In this document: positions 25,157 to 33,778 of the stretch, piece after piece
How the letters are laid out: each line of letters opens with the position of its first letter
Position numbering within the stretch: the first letter of the stretch is position 1
Origin: Acidovorax sp.
GTDB lineage: Bacteria > Pseudomonadota > Gammaproteobacteria > Burkholderiales > Burkholderiaceae_C
Length of the DNA stretch: 64,000 nucleotides
Direction of reading: 5' to 3'
Assembly (NCBI GenBank): GCA_031277855.1
Contig: JAITLO010000025.1
Span: 82,716-146,715 of the forward strand
The notes under the pieces: model-generated
The model's input: only the letters and a program-made list of their open reading frames with translations
The model's database searches: none
Told to the model about the DNA's origin: nothing
Made by a program: the position numbers and the translations under genes

Positions 25157-27511
25157 TTATTGGGCCGGCGCTGGCGCTGCCGGGGCAGCTGGCGCTTCAG
25201 CCGCAGGCGCCGGGGCTTCAGCAGCCGGCACCACGGTGGCAGGGACGGCCGCGCGCTGGAACTTGGCGGGCAGCAGCTTGTCCAGCCATTGCTTTTGCCA
25301 GGCACCGGCCAGGGCCAGCACGACCACCAGCACACCGATCGTGATCCAGCGACCACGGTGGTTGTCGGCATAAGGGTCGCTGGCGCTGAGCTTGGCCGAG
25401 GCAGGAACCTTGGCGGTTTGCGACAGCGCATCGCCCAGGCGCAGGTTGATGATCATGCGGCCATTGATGGCCCAGCCGCTGGCGTCCAGGATGGGGCCCA
25501 GGCTGCGCTGGCGCAGCTTGAGCCAGGCAATCAACATGCTGGGGCAGGAGATGGCCAGCACAATGCCCAGCAGGCCCACGGGAATCCACGGCCCCAGTTC
25601 GATGAACTTGGCAAAAATGCCCACCATCACGGCGCTGATCGAGCCCAACGCCACACCAATGGCGGCCACTGTGCCCACATCGGTCTTGCGCGCAGGCGCT
25701 GCTGCTGCAGCGGGTGCGGGCTCCCCCTGGGCCGTATCGGCCAGTTTGTTGGCCGATGCATCGAGCTTGACGGTCACCGCATCCTGCTTGGCTGAGGCGC
25801 GCTTGGCCACCTGCTCCTCCACCATGCGCAGGAACTTCTTGTAGGGCGAGAAAAAGGCCTGGCCTATGCTGGTGGGGTTCTCGATGATCTTGGTGATGGT
25901 GGCATCCCAGTCCTGGCCGTCACGGTCATAGAACACGCCGTTGCGGCCCACCATCAGATAGTCCACATCACCGGCGGTGAAAGCGGCCACGATATGGCGC
26001 TTCACGCCGTCACGGCGGCATTCGCAATAGGCCAGATAGACCTTGGCCAGTCCGGCCAGCCCGGCATGGGCGTTGGGGTCGGTCACGTCCACCGTCAGAT
26101 CGCAGCTGCGGCCATCCATGTACAGCGTGCCGGCCTGGAAAGCTGCCGCTTCGCGGCGGCTGTAGAAGTCGGAAAAGGAGACAAAGTTGTTCAGCAGGCG
26201 CAGCAGATCGCGCTGCAGGCGAATCAGCTTTTCCAGCTGCGCGGCCAGGGCGCCATGGTCTTTTTCCTGGTTGTCACGCGCAATCAATGCCTGCAGCGCA
26301 GCCTCGGCACCGCCGTCGAGCAAGGCCTGGACCTCGGCCAGTTCCATCTGGCCCAGCGGGCTGACGGGGTGGCCGGCCAACCATTGTTGGCAAGGCGCCA
26401 ACTGGGCCTTCAGGGTCTGCCACTGCGCGGCGCTCAGCTGTTGCTGGGCACCCAGCAAGGGCGCCACCGCATGCTCTGCCAGGGCCTGCAACGCACCGGC
26501 CCAGGCTGGGTTCACGCCTTCGGCCAGCGGCAGCACGCCTTCGGGGGTGATGGTGGCCAGCGGCAGAGCGGCAATGGCCTCGGAAGTCGAAGACAGCTGC
26601 TGGGCACCCAAAGCGGCATAGCCTTCCACGCTGGGGTTCAGCGGGTCCTGGGCCTTGGCATCAAAGGCGGCCAGGCGGCAGCGGGCAAAAAAGTCCTCCA
26701 CCTTGGCTTCAATGGCCGTCAGCGCCTGCGCGGCCGCCACGGCCTGCTCCTGGGCCAGCGTGCAACTGCTGTCCTGGGTGCCGGCATACCAGGTCTGTAT
26801 GGCACGCACATCGGCAAAAAAAGCATCCAGCTGGGCCTGGCCCATGCCGGGCGCGCCGTCCACGCCGACTTCGCTGCCGTACAGGTCCATGATGCGTTGC
26901 ACCAGGGCCTGCTGCTCGCAGTCAGCCGGCAGCGTGGCCGGGTTGAGCAAGCCATCGCCATTGAAGGCCAGGGCATTGAGCTGGGCCAGGCGCTCACGCA
27001 CATCGGCCAGACTGACGCTGTCGGCGCCTTCACGGCCCAGCAAGGACAGCACCCGCAGGGCTTCGGCGTGCAGGGCTGCGCCATCAGCTTGCTCGGTGTT
27101 GATGCTGCCCAGCTGCAGCACATCGCTGCCGGAGACCAGCACCTCGGGATCGCGCAGTTGGGCCACGGCCCATTGGCAGGCGGCAACCAGTTCGGGCGCA
27201 CGGATGCGGCCGTCGTGGTCCTGGTCGATCATGTCCAGGGTTTCGGTATCGAACTCGATGCCCCGGGTCGGGCAGGCCAGAGCCACCCACAGTTTTTTGT
27301 CCAGCGAAGCAATGTTCGCAATATCTTGTCCGGTACGGATGGCCACCTGCTCCACGCCACCGGCGCGGAAGAACTGCCATGCGTACCCAGTTTGTTGTTG
27401 CTGCATGAAAACGGTCTGACGGTAGGGATCCCAGGCCAACGGGCCTGCAACAACGCGAAAAGCAGCACCCTCCAGGTCCGCCCCCCGCGCAAGAACGGCC
27501 AGTTTAGGCAT
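25157..27511 (-). CDS. Large EF-hand protein with C-terminal membrane helices, function unknown
   Basis: 784 aa. A consensus EF-hand loop at residues 96-107 (D-Q-D-H-D-G-R-I-R-A-P-E) has Asp at positions 1, 3, 5 and Glu at 12; a degenerate second one (FNGDGLLNPATL) follows near residue 185. A long helical, Ala/Gln/Leu-rich region makes up the middle. Three hydrophobic segments lie near the C-terminus (VGTVAAIGVALGSISAVMV, IPVGLLGIVLAISCPSM, ITIGVLVVVLALAGAW), then an Ala/Pro-rich tail. No signal peptide. Probably an inner-membrane protein with a Ca2+-binding cytosolic part. It ends in a strong shared terminator and no partner gene adjoins. Confidence 0.75.
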   Translation of the reverse strand: MPKLAVLARGADLEGAAFRVVAGPLAWDPYRQTVFMQQQQTGYAWQFFRAGGVEQVAIRTGQDIANIASLDKKLWVALACPTRGIEFDTETLDMIDQDHDGRIRAPELVAACQWAVAQLRDPEVLVSGSDVLQLGSINTEQADGAALHAEALRVLSLLGREGADSVSLADVRERLAQLNALAFNGDGLLNPATLPADCEQQALVQRIMDLYGSEVGVDGAPGMGQAQLDAFFADVRAIQTWYAGTQDSSCTLAQEQAVAAAQALTAIEAKVEDFFARCRLAAFDAKAQDPLNPSVEGYAALGAQQLSSTSEAIAALPLATITPEGVLPLAEGVNPAWAGALQALAEHAVAPLLGAQQQLSAAQWQTLKAQLAPCQQWLAGHPVSPLGQMELAEVQALLDGGAEAALQALIARDNQEKDHGALAAQLEKLIRLQRDLLRLLNNFVSFSDFYSRREAAAFQAGTLYMDGRSCDLTVDVTDPNAHAGLAGLAKVYLAYCECRRDGVKRHIVAAFTAGDVDYLMVGRNGVFYDRDGQDWDATITKIIENPTSIGQAFFSPYKKFLRMVEEQVAKRASAKQDAVTVKLDASANKLADTAQGEPAPAAAAAPARKTDVGTVAAIGVALGSISAVMVGIFAKFIELGPWIPVGLLGIVLAISCPSMLIAWLKLRQRSLGPILDASGWAINGRMIINLRLGDALSQTAKVPASAKLSASDPYADNHRGRWITIGVLVVVLALAGAWQKQWLDKLLPAKFQRAAVPATVVPAAEAPAPAAEAPAAPAAPAPAQ

Positions 27512-27788
27512 GTAACAGCAGCCTCACAGAAAATAATTTTTATCGGCCTGCGCAATATGGCCGGGCTTTTCTTGCTCCGCAATGAATAGCAATATCGGGT
27601 ATGACTGCCCCTGAGCCAGGGCAGGCCTTGCCAGCACAGGCCTGCCAGCGAAGCAAGTACCTCACCTAGTTGTCCACGCCCCGCTCACCCGGCCGCCGCG
27701 CTGGCCAGCACATCGCCACCGATGCGGCCATGCCACGCTCCCGCCCGCTTGCACGGCAAACGCCGCTGTGCATGACACAATTCGACGC

Positions 27789-29060
27789 ATGTCCGCTCCC
27801 ACCCCGCTCTCTGCCGACAATCCCTTGATGCCCCGCCTCTACCAGGCGGCCATTGGCCCGTTGCAGACCGCCTACTACCAGCAACAGTTCGAGCGCTTTG
27901 ACGCACTGGGCCGTCCGCTGCCCAGCTGGAACTGGGCGGCAGGCTGCTGCACCCTGGGTTGGATGGGCTTGCGCGGCTTGTGGAAGCCCGCCATCGCTTA
28001 CGCCGCCATACTGGCCGCGCTGATGGCACTGTGGTGGGCCCTGGACCTGCACCATAGGCTGCCAATGCCTGCGGCCTGGGCCCTGGCCCTGCTGTTGGTG
28101 CTGCTGTGCGTGCTGTTGCCGGGCTTGGGCGGCAACGCCCTCTACCACCGCCATGTGCGCCAGCGCACCATGCAGGCCCTGACCCAGTCGCGCACGCTGG
28201 GCGAGGCCATGACCTTGTTGCAAGCCCAGGCCCCCACCCCGGCGCGGCTGCAATGGGCCACCACCGGCCACGCCCTGGCTGCCTTGCTGACGGCCGGCCT
28301 GGCCTGGGCCGCCAGCACCAGCTTGCCGGCCGCGCCTGCAGCGGCCAGCGCCCCGGCTGATGCCAACGCCCCGCATACCCAGCAGGACATGGCCCGCGCC
28401 CTGGCAGCATTGCAAGCTGCCACGACCTCCGAAGCCACCGAAGCAGACGGCACGCCAGCCGAGCCTTCAACTTCAGCCCCTGCAGCGGAGTCCGAAACAC
28501 CTCATGCTGAAGCAGCGGCCTCCCCCCCTGTAGCTGAGGCAAGCGCCACTGCTGCAGCACCTGCGCTGGTCGCGGCAAGCGCCGCATTGGCTGCCGCGCC
28601 CACAGCGTCCGGCAATGGCCGCGAGGAAGCCGTTGCCACGCCAGCGCCCGCAGCCACACCCGAGCGCAAGCCGGCGGACAAAACCGCCAAAGCAGAAAAA
28701 ACCAAAAACGCACAACCCGCCAAGGTCGACAAGACCGAAAAAACCGAAAAGGCAGCCAAAGTTGCAAAGGCCGGCAAGAGCGACGCCAAGACCGAGGCTG
28801 CACAGAAGACCGCCTTGCAATCCGGCAAGTTCTATCTGAACAGCGGCCTTTATGCCCAGCCCGAGAACGCCCGCCGCGTGGCACGCCAGCTGCGCGAGGC
28901 CGGCCAGCCCGTCTTCACCCAGCTCGTGGCCTCACGCAAGGGCGAAGCCACCAGGGTGCGTGTGGGCCCATTCGACAACAAGGCCCAGGCCGAAGCTGCA
29001 GCCCAGAAAATTCAGGCGCTGCAACTGGAAGCACAGCTGTTCCGCCATGCAGCCGATTGA
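27789..29060 (+). CDS. SPOR-domain membrane protein
   Basis: 423 aa from ATG 27789. An N-terminal soluble part is followed by two hydrophobic segments (AIAYAAILAALMALWWAL and AWALALLLVLLCVLLPGL), another near ALAALLTAGLAWAAS, a long low-complexity Ala/Pro/Lys linker, and a C-terminal SPOR domain (GKFYLNSGLYAQPENARRVARQL to RVRVGPFDNKAQAEAAAQKI). SPOR domains bind denuded septal peptidoglycan. The N-terminal part recalls DUF2628-like membrane proteins. Likely a cell-envelope or division-site protein. Confidence 0.82.
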   Translation: MSAPTPLSADNPLMPRLYQAAIGPLQTAYYQQQFERFDALGRPLPSWNWAAGCCTLGWMGLRGLWKPAIAYAAILAALMALWWALDLHHRLPMPAAWALALLLVLLCVLLPGLGGNALYHRHVRQRTMQALTQSRTLGEAMTLLQAQAPTPARLQWATTGHALAALLTAGLAWAASTSLPAAPAAASAPADANAPHTQQDMARALAALQAATTSEATEADGTPAEPSTSAPAAESETPHAEAAASPPVAEASATAAAPALVAASAALAAAPTASGNGREEAVATPAPAATPERKPADKTAKAEKTKNAQPAKVDKTEKTEKAAKVAKAGKSDAKTEAAQKTALQSGKFYLNSGLYAQPENARRVARQLREAGQPVFTQLVASRKGEATRVRVGPFDNKAQAEAAAQKIQALQLEAQLFRHAAD

Positions 29061-29248
29061 GTGCGCCTGAGCAGCCCATCTTTTCCAGCCGCCTGAACGG
29101 CCACAACGAGACATTTGCTTGCAACTCCATACCTCAGTGACAGGCGCGAAGCTGCTAAGGTCGGCGCTACAGTTTTAAGAACATATTGGGCCTTTGATCT
29201 GCGGCGTCCGTCCCGAGACTGGCACGGTGTTTCTAGGAGGAATTCGGC

Positions 29249-29551
29249 ATGCGCACCACGCTCTGGTCCTGGATGACCATCCCCACCCTGCTCGCCGGCT
29301 GCGCCAGCGGCCCGCTCGGCAAGCCCGCCGCCACGCCGGCTCCGCTGCAGCGTTGCGATGCGGCCGCCGCGCAATGGGCCGTGGGCAAAACCAATACCAG
29401 CCAGCATGTGGACGAGGCCCGCCGCCGCTCGGGCGCGCTGATGGCCCGTGTACTGCGCGACGATACCCCCGGCAATCCAGGCGTCGATGTCGAGCGGCTG
29501 AATCTGAAGGTGGATGCCACTGGCCGCATCATTGCCGCCACCTGCGGGTAA
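29249..29551 (+). CDS. I78-family peptidase inhibitor lipoprotein
   Basis: 100 aa. Lipobox LLAGC gives a lipoprotein. The mature part follows the I78 pattern: an N-terminal Cys (RCDAAAAQWAVGK), ARRRSGA, a basic/acidic centre (RVLRDD) and RLNLKVDATGRI ending in a Cys-Gly, so the two cysteines can form the family disulfide. AGGAGGA precedes the ATG. I78 members inhibit serine peptidases of the periplasm. Single gene, convergent with hemW. Confidence 0.8.
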   Translation: MRTTLWSWMTIPTLLAGCASGPLGKPAATPAPLQRCDAAAAQWAVGKTNTSQHVDEARRRSGALMARVLRDDTPGNPGVDVERLNLKVDATGRIIAATCG

Positions 29552-29601
29552 GCGTACCCACAGGCTTCCCGAGCCCTTGGCCTCAGTGAACACCGCCGGC
29601 A

Positions 29602-30849
29602 TCAGCCCAGAAACAAGGCCTGCAGGTCGTTCAAGAAATCAAAGCCACGCTCGGTGGGTTGTACGCGGCCCGCATCGCGCTGGATCAGGCCCTTGCGCTC
29701 GGCCTCGTCCAGTGCCGCACTGATGGTGCTGATGGGCAGACCGGTGCGGTCCAGATAGTCCTGTATGGCAAAACCTCCACGCAAACGCAGGGCATTGAGC
29801 ATGTACTCGAACGGCAAATCCTTGCGGCGCACGTCCTCCTCGCTGGCCAGGGCGCGGCCTGCCAGGGCAGCCTCCATATAGCGCTGCGGGTCGCGAATCT
29901 TCACCTGCCGCGTGATGCGGTGGGCAAAACTCAGCTTGCCATGCGCGCCCGCGCCAATGCCCAGATAGTCGCCAAACTGCCAGTAGTTGCTGTTGTGAAA
30001 GCACTGGTGGCCCTCTTTGGCATAGGCCGAGATTTCATAGCGCTGCATGCCGGCCGCCCCCGTCATGGCGGTGATACGGTCCAGCATGTCATAGGCTGTG
30101 TCGTCTTCCGGCACCTGGGGCGGGTATTTGGCGAAGTAGGTATTGGGCTCGATGGTCAGGTGGTAGATGGAGATATGCGGCGGCGCATACGACAGCGCGG
30201 TTTCCAGGTCGCGCACCAGGTCCAGCTCGGTCTGGCCGGGCAGGGCATACATGATGTCCAGGTTGAAGGTTTCAAACGCGCTGGCAGCCTCTTCCACCGC
30301 CGCGCGCGCCTGGTCTGCGCTGTGCACCCGGCCTATGGCGCTCAAAAAACGGTCGTCAAAGCTTTGCACGCCAATGGACAGCCTGCTCACCCCGGCCTGG
30401 CGGAAAGCGCGAAAGCGGTCCTTCTCAAAGGTGCCTGGGTTGGCCTCCAGCGTGATTTCGCAGTCCGGCTCCATGCGCAGCCGCGCACGCAGGCCGGCAA
30501 TCAGCTGGTCTATGGCCTCGGGACTGAACAGGCTGGGCGTGCCTCCACCGATGAACACGCTGTGCACGGTGCGGCCCCAGATCAGCGGCAGACTGGCTTC
30601 CAGATCGGCCATCAGCGCAGCAAGATAGCGCTGCTCCGGAAAGGCGCGCGAGCCGCCCTCGCCCTGGAACTCATGCGAGTTGAAGTCGCAATACGGGCAT
30701 TTCTTGAGGCACCAGGGCAGGTGGATGTACAGCGACAACGGCGGCAGCGCCGGCAGGCCCAGCAGGCCGGCGCGCATATAGTGCTGCACATCCTTGGGCG
30801 CCTGGCCCAGCTGGGGCTCGCTGCCCACGGGGTGAAGGGTGATGCTCAT
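29602..30849 (-). CDS. hemW: Radical SAM heme chaperone HemW
   Basis: 415 aa. The radical SAM motif CLKKCPYC (CX3CX2C followed by DFNSHE) lies after the IHLPWC strand, then GGGTPSLF, EANPGTFE and GVQSFDD. It lacks the extra N-terminal arm of HemN, so HemW (heme binding/delivery) is preferred over coproporphyrinogen dehydrogenase. It lies 16 bp behind rdgB on the same strand, the usual order in Burkholderiales. Confidence 0.93.
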   Translation of the reverse strand: MSITLHPVGSEPQLGQAPKDVQHYMRAGLLGLPALPPLSLYIHLPWCLKKCPYCDFNSHEFQGEGGSRAFPEQRYLAALMADLEASLPLIWGRTVHSVFIGGGTPSLFSPEAIDQLIAGLRARLRMEPDCEITLEANPGTFEKDRFRAFRQAGVSRLSIGVQSFDDRFLSAIGRVHSADQARAAVEEAASAFETFNLDIMYALPGQTELDLVRDLETALSYAPPHISIYHLTIEPNTYFAKYPPQVPEDDTAYDMLDRITAMTGAAGMQRYEISAYAKEGHQCFHNSNYWQFGDYLGIGAGAHGKLSFAHRITRQVKIRDPQRYMEAALAGRALASEEDVRRKDLPFEYMLNALRLRGGFAIQDYLDRTGLPISTISAALDEAERKGLIQRDAGRVQPTERGFDFLNDLQALFLG

Positions 30850-30865
30850 GGGAGTGCGCAGGGCC

Positions 30866-31474
30866 TCAGGGCGTGGTGATCCAGCTTTCTTTCAGCAGCT
30901 CCATCATGGCCTTGGTGCTGCGGCCACGGTGGCTGTGGTCGTTCTTGAACACCGGGTCCATTTCGGCAAAGGTCTTGCCCTGCTCTGGGATGAGCAACAC
31001 CGGGTCAAAGCCAAAACCGTTGCTGCCACGGCGCTCGGTGGCGATTTCCACACGCACCCGGCCCACGGCAATCAGGGGCTCGGGGTCTTTGGGCGAACGC
31101 ACGCCCACCAGGGTGCTGACCATGGCCGCGCGGCGATTGGTCTCGGTGGCCATGTTCTGCAGCAGTGCCGTCACATTGTTGGCATCGCTTTTTTCCATGC
31201 CGAAATGGGTGCAGTAATACGCCGTGTCCACACCGGGCAGGCCGCCAAAGGCATCCACGCACAGGCCGGCGTCATCAGCAATGGCAGGCAGGCCTGTTTT
31301 CTCGGCCGCAAACCTGGCCTTGGACAAGGCGTTTTCCACAAAAGTGCCAAAGGGTTCGGGCGCTTCGCCCTCAAACAGATCGCCTTGGCAGATCAGCTCC
31401 ACGCCCAGGGGCGCAAACATGGATTGCAACTCGGCCAGTTTGCCGCGGTTGTTGGAGGCGAGAACGATTTTCAT
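30866..31474 (-). CDS. rdgB: Non-canonical purine NTP pyrophosphatase (ITP/dITP/XTP)
   Basis: 202 aa from ATG 31474 (TTG 31480 gives two more residues). The HAM1 signature is clear: VLASNNRGKLAEL, the metal-site region TFVENALSKARFAAEKTGLP followed by AIADDAGLCVDA, and FGFDPVLLIPE. It hydrolyses inosine/xanthosine triphosphates to keep them out of nucleic acids. First gene of the rdgB-hemW pair, divergent from yicC. Confidence 0.95.
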   Translation of the reverse strand: MKIVLASNNRGKLAELQSMFAPLGVELICQGDLFEGEAPEPFGTFVENALSKARFAAEKTGLPAIADDAGLCVDAFGGLPGVDTAYYCTHFGMEKSDANNVTALLQNMATETNRRAAMVSTLVGVRSPKDPEPLIAVGRVRVEIATERRGSNGFGFDPVLLIPEQGKTFAEMDPVFKNDHSHRGRSTKAMMELLKESWITTP

Positions 31475-31824
31475 GGTCAAAAGTGGCGCTCAAGCACAAC
31501 AGATGCGCTCAAGAAGCTATGAATCAAGGAGTCTGAAACCAGGTACCACACAGCGAGGCGGCCCGGTACAGCCTCTCAGTGTCGCCCATTGCGCAAGGCC
31601 CTGCAGGCTGCCACGGCACCGCAGAGACAGGACTTTTCACGCACTGAAGCCATGGATCGCTGGCAGGTAAAGCGGGGGAGTTGCAGAGTGGCTGCTTTCC
31701 TGCAGACCGCGCTTGCAGCAGCGCTGCCTGGGCCCATCCAGTAGACTTTTGTGCGGCTACTTATCAGGGATAGGACTAAAGCCGGATAATTGCGGGCATT
31801 CGCAAGCAACCAATGAAAAGTCCG
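31475..31824. other. Divergent promoter region between rdgB and yicC
   Basis: 350 bp without a credible gene. TTATCA (31761-31766) and GATAAT (31785-31790) with an 18-bp spacer are a weak sigma-70-like pair for yicC. RNase PH (rph), often found here in related genomes, is absent. Confidence 0.5.
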
Positions 31825-32736
31825 ATGGCAGTTTACAGCATGACCGGTTACGCCAGCGCCCAGCACACCAGCGGGGCGGATGCAGGGGAGACAGCCTCGC
31901 ACAATCTTCGTCTGGGGCTGGAAATCCGCTCGGTCAACAGCCGTTTTCTGGACCTGACCTTCCGCCTGCCTGACGAGCTGCGTGCCCAGGAGCCTGCCCT
32001 GCGCGCCCTGCTGACGGCCAAGCTCAAGCGCGGCAAGGTGGAAGTGCGTGCCGCCATCGACCAAGACGCTGCGGCCAGCCTGCCCCAGCCCACGCCCGCG
32101 CTGCTGCACCGCCTGGTGTCGCTGCAAGACCAGGTGCAGGCCTGGCTGCCCAAGGCGAATGGTTTGTCGGTCTCCGACGCCCTGCGTCTGTGCGGTCAAG
32201 GTGGGCCTGGCAGCGCCACCGACTGGTCGGAGATTGCCCCCGCCCTGGCCGAACAGGCCGTGACCGAACTGCTGGCTTCGCGCGAACGCGAGGGCAAGCG
32301 CCTGGCCCAGATGCTGCGCGACCGCATCCAGCAACTGCGCGCCCTGGCCGAGCAGGCCGTGCCCCTGGTGCCCCAACTGGTCGAGCAGCAGCGCCAACGC
32401 TTTTTGGAGCGCTGGCAGGAGGCCATGGGCCTGACCGAGGGCCAGGTCGCCCCCGAAGCCGCCCAGGACCGCGCCCTGACCGAAGCCACGGCCTTTGCCA
32501 TCCGCATCGATGTGGCCGAGGAAATCACCCGCCTGAGCTCCCACCTGGACGAGGTGGAGCGCTTGCTGAAAAAGGGCGGCGACATCGGCAAGCGCCTGGA
32601 CTTCTTGATCCAGGAAATGCACCGCGAGGCCAACACCCTGGGCTCCAAATCCGCCGCGCTGGAGCTGACCCGCATCAGCGTGGACATGAAGGTCCTGATC
32701 GAGCAAATGCGCGAGCAGGTCCAGAACATCGAGTAA
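31825..32736 (+). CDS. yicC: YicC-family endoribonuclease
   Basis: 303 aa from ATG 31825, which gives the family start MAVYSMTGYASA; ATG 31813 adds four residues. Other family landmarks are LEIRSVNSRFLDLTFRLP and, near the end, DFLIQEMHREANTLGSKS. YicC proteins are hexameric RNases. It opens the yicC-gmk-rpoZ cluster; a terminator-like hairpin lies between it and gmk. Confidence 0.93.
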   Translation: MAVYSMTGYASAQHTSGADAGETASHNLRLGLEIRSVNSRFLDLTFRLPDELRAQEPALRALLTAKLKRGKVEVRAAIDQDAAASLPQPTPALLHRLVSLQDQVQAWLPKANGLSVSDALRLCGQGGPGSATDWSEIAPALAEQAVTELLASREREGKRLAQMLRDRIQQLRALAEQAVPLVPQLVEQQRQRFLERWQEAMGLTEGQVAPEAAQDRALTEATAFAIRIDVAEEITRLSSHLDEVERLLKKGGDIGKRLDFLIQEMHREANTLGSKSAALELTRISVDMKVLIEQMREQVQNIE

Positions 32737-32748
32737 ACCGATACCACC

Positions 32749-32770
32749 AGGGCGCGCAAGCGCCCTTTTT
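32749..32770 (+). terminator. Intrinsic terminator after yicC
   Basis: AGGGCGC-GCAA-GCGCCCT followed by TTTT: 7-bp GC stem with GCAA tetraloop, 13 bp after the yicC stop. Confidence 0.85.
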
Positions 32771-32817
32771 GTAAGCACCTTGTTATCGCCTTACCAGGCA
32801 ACCAACTCCGCAGAGCC

Positions 32818-33438
32818 ATGGAAACCCCCGGAAACCTCTTCGTCGTCGCAGCCCCCAGCGGCGCTGGCAAATCCAGCCTTGTCAAAGCCCTGCGCTCCTT
32901 TGATGCGCGCGTCTACCCCTCGGTCTCGCACACCACACGTGCGCCCCGTGGCCAGGAAAAACACGGGCGCGAGTACTACTTCGCCTCCGACACCGAATTC
33001 GACGCCATGGTGTCCAACAACGCCTTTGTCGAATGGGCCAATGTGCACGGCAAGCGCTATGGCACCTCCAAAAGAGGCATCCAGGACCGCCTGACCAAGG
33101 GCGAGGATGTGTTGCTGGAGATCGACTACCAGGGCGCCTTGCAGGTGCGTGCCGCTTTTTCGCAGGCCGTGCTGATCTTCATCCTCCCCCCCAGCTGGGA
33201 AGAGCTGCGCTCGCGCCTGGAAAACCGGGGCGAAGATGCCCCCGAGGTCATCGAGCTGCGCATGAAAAACGCCGAAGAAGAGATGGCGCAGGTGGAAAAG
33301 TTCGACTTCGTTATAATCAACGAATTGTTCGAGAGTGCGCTTTTTGACCTGAAAGCGATCATCCACTCCCAGCGCCTGAAGTACGTATCCCAGCGCCGCC
33401 TGCGGGCCGACGTCTTCGAGTCGCTCAATCTTTCCTGA
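32818..33438 (+). CDS. gmk: Guanylate kinase
   Basis: 206 aa. P-loop [16 protein letters not shown]-binding [21 protein letters not shown] and the lid region RMKNAEEEM are all present. Converts GMP/dGMP to GDP/dGDP. Upstream of rpoZ and spoT, linking GMP metabolism with (p)ppGpp. Confidence 0.97.
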   Translation: METPGNLFVVAAPSGAGKSSLVKALRSFDARVYPSVSHTTRAPRGQEKHGREYYFASDTEFDAMVSNNAFVEWANVHGKRYGTSKRGIQDRLTKGEDVLLEIDYQGALQVRAAFSQAVLIFILPPSWEELRSRLENRGEDAPEVIELRMKNAEEEMAQVEKFDFVIINELFESALFDLKAIIHSQRLKYVSQRRLRADVFESLNLS

Positions 33439-33461
33439 ATTGAATCCCTTGGAGAACCCCA

Positions 33462-33665
33462 ATGGCACGCATCACCGTTGAAGACTGCCTGGAGCAGATC
33501 CCCAATCGCTTCCAGCTCGTGCTGGCCGCTACCTACCGCGCCCGTATGCTCAGCCAAGGCCACACCCCCAAGGTGGAATGCCAGAACAAGCCCGGCGTGA
33601 CCGCCCTGCGTGAAATCGCAGAAGGCAAGGTGGGCCTGGAGATGCTCAAAAAAGTACCAGGCTGA
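33462..33665 (+). CDS. rpoZ: RNA polymerase omega subunit
   Basis: 67 aa, normal size. Begins [20 protein letters not shown], the conserved omega N-terminus, with ARMLSQG and [10 protein letters not shown] later. GGAGAACCCC precedes the ATG. Omega aids polymerase assembly and forms part of a ppGpp site. A strong terminator follows before spoT. Confidence 0.97.
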   Translation: MARITVEDCLEQIPNRFQLVLAATYRARMLSQGHTPKVECQNKPGVTALREIAEGKVGLEMLKKVPG

Positions 33666-33711
33666 TCGACAGCCAGGTATTTGGCAGTGCAGCATTTCCG
33701 CTGGACAATAG

Positions 33712-33736
33712 AAGCACCGTATCCCGGTGCTTTTTT
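33712..33736 (+). terminator. Intrinsic terminator after rpoZ
   Basis: AAGCACCG-TATCC-CGGTGCTT followed by TTTTCTTT: 8-bp stem. spoT therefore relies on read-through or its own promoter in the 42 bp that follow. Confidence 0.9.
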
Positions 33737-33778
33737 CTTTCTATCCGCGGAATATGCTGACCGCGCTACATTTGAGAC

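Noticed and set aside
33311..33316. Perfect TATAAT inside gmk as a promoter for rpoZ
   Set aside because: It encodes the conserved Val-Ile-Ile-Asn strand of guanylate kinase and no fitting -35 is present at 17 bp.
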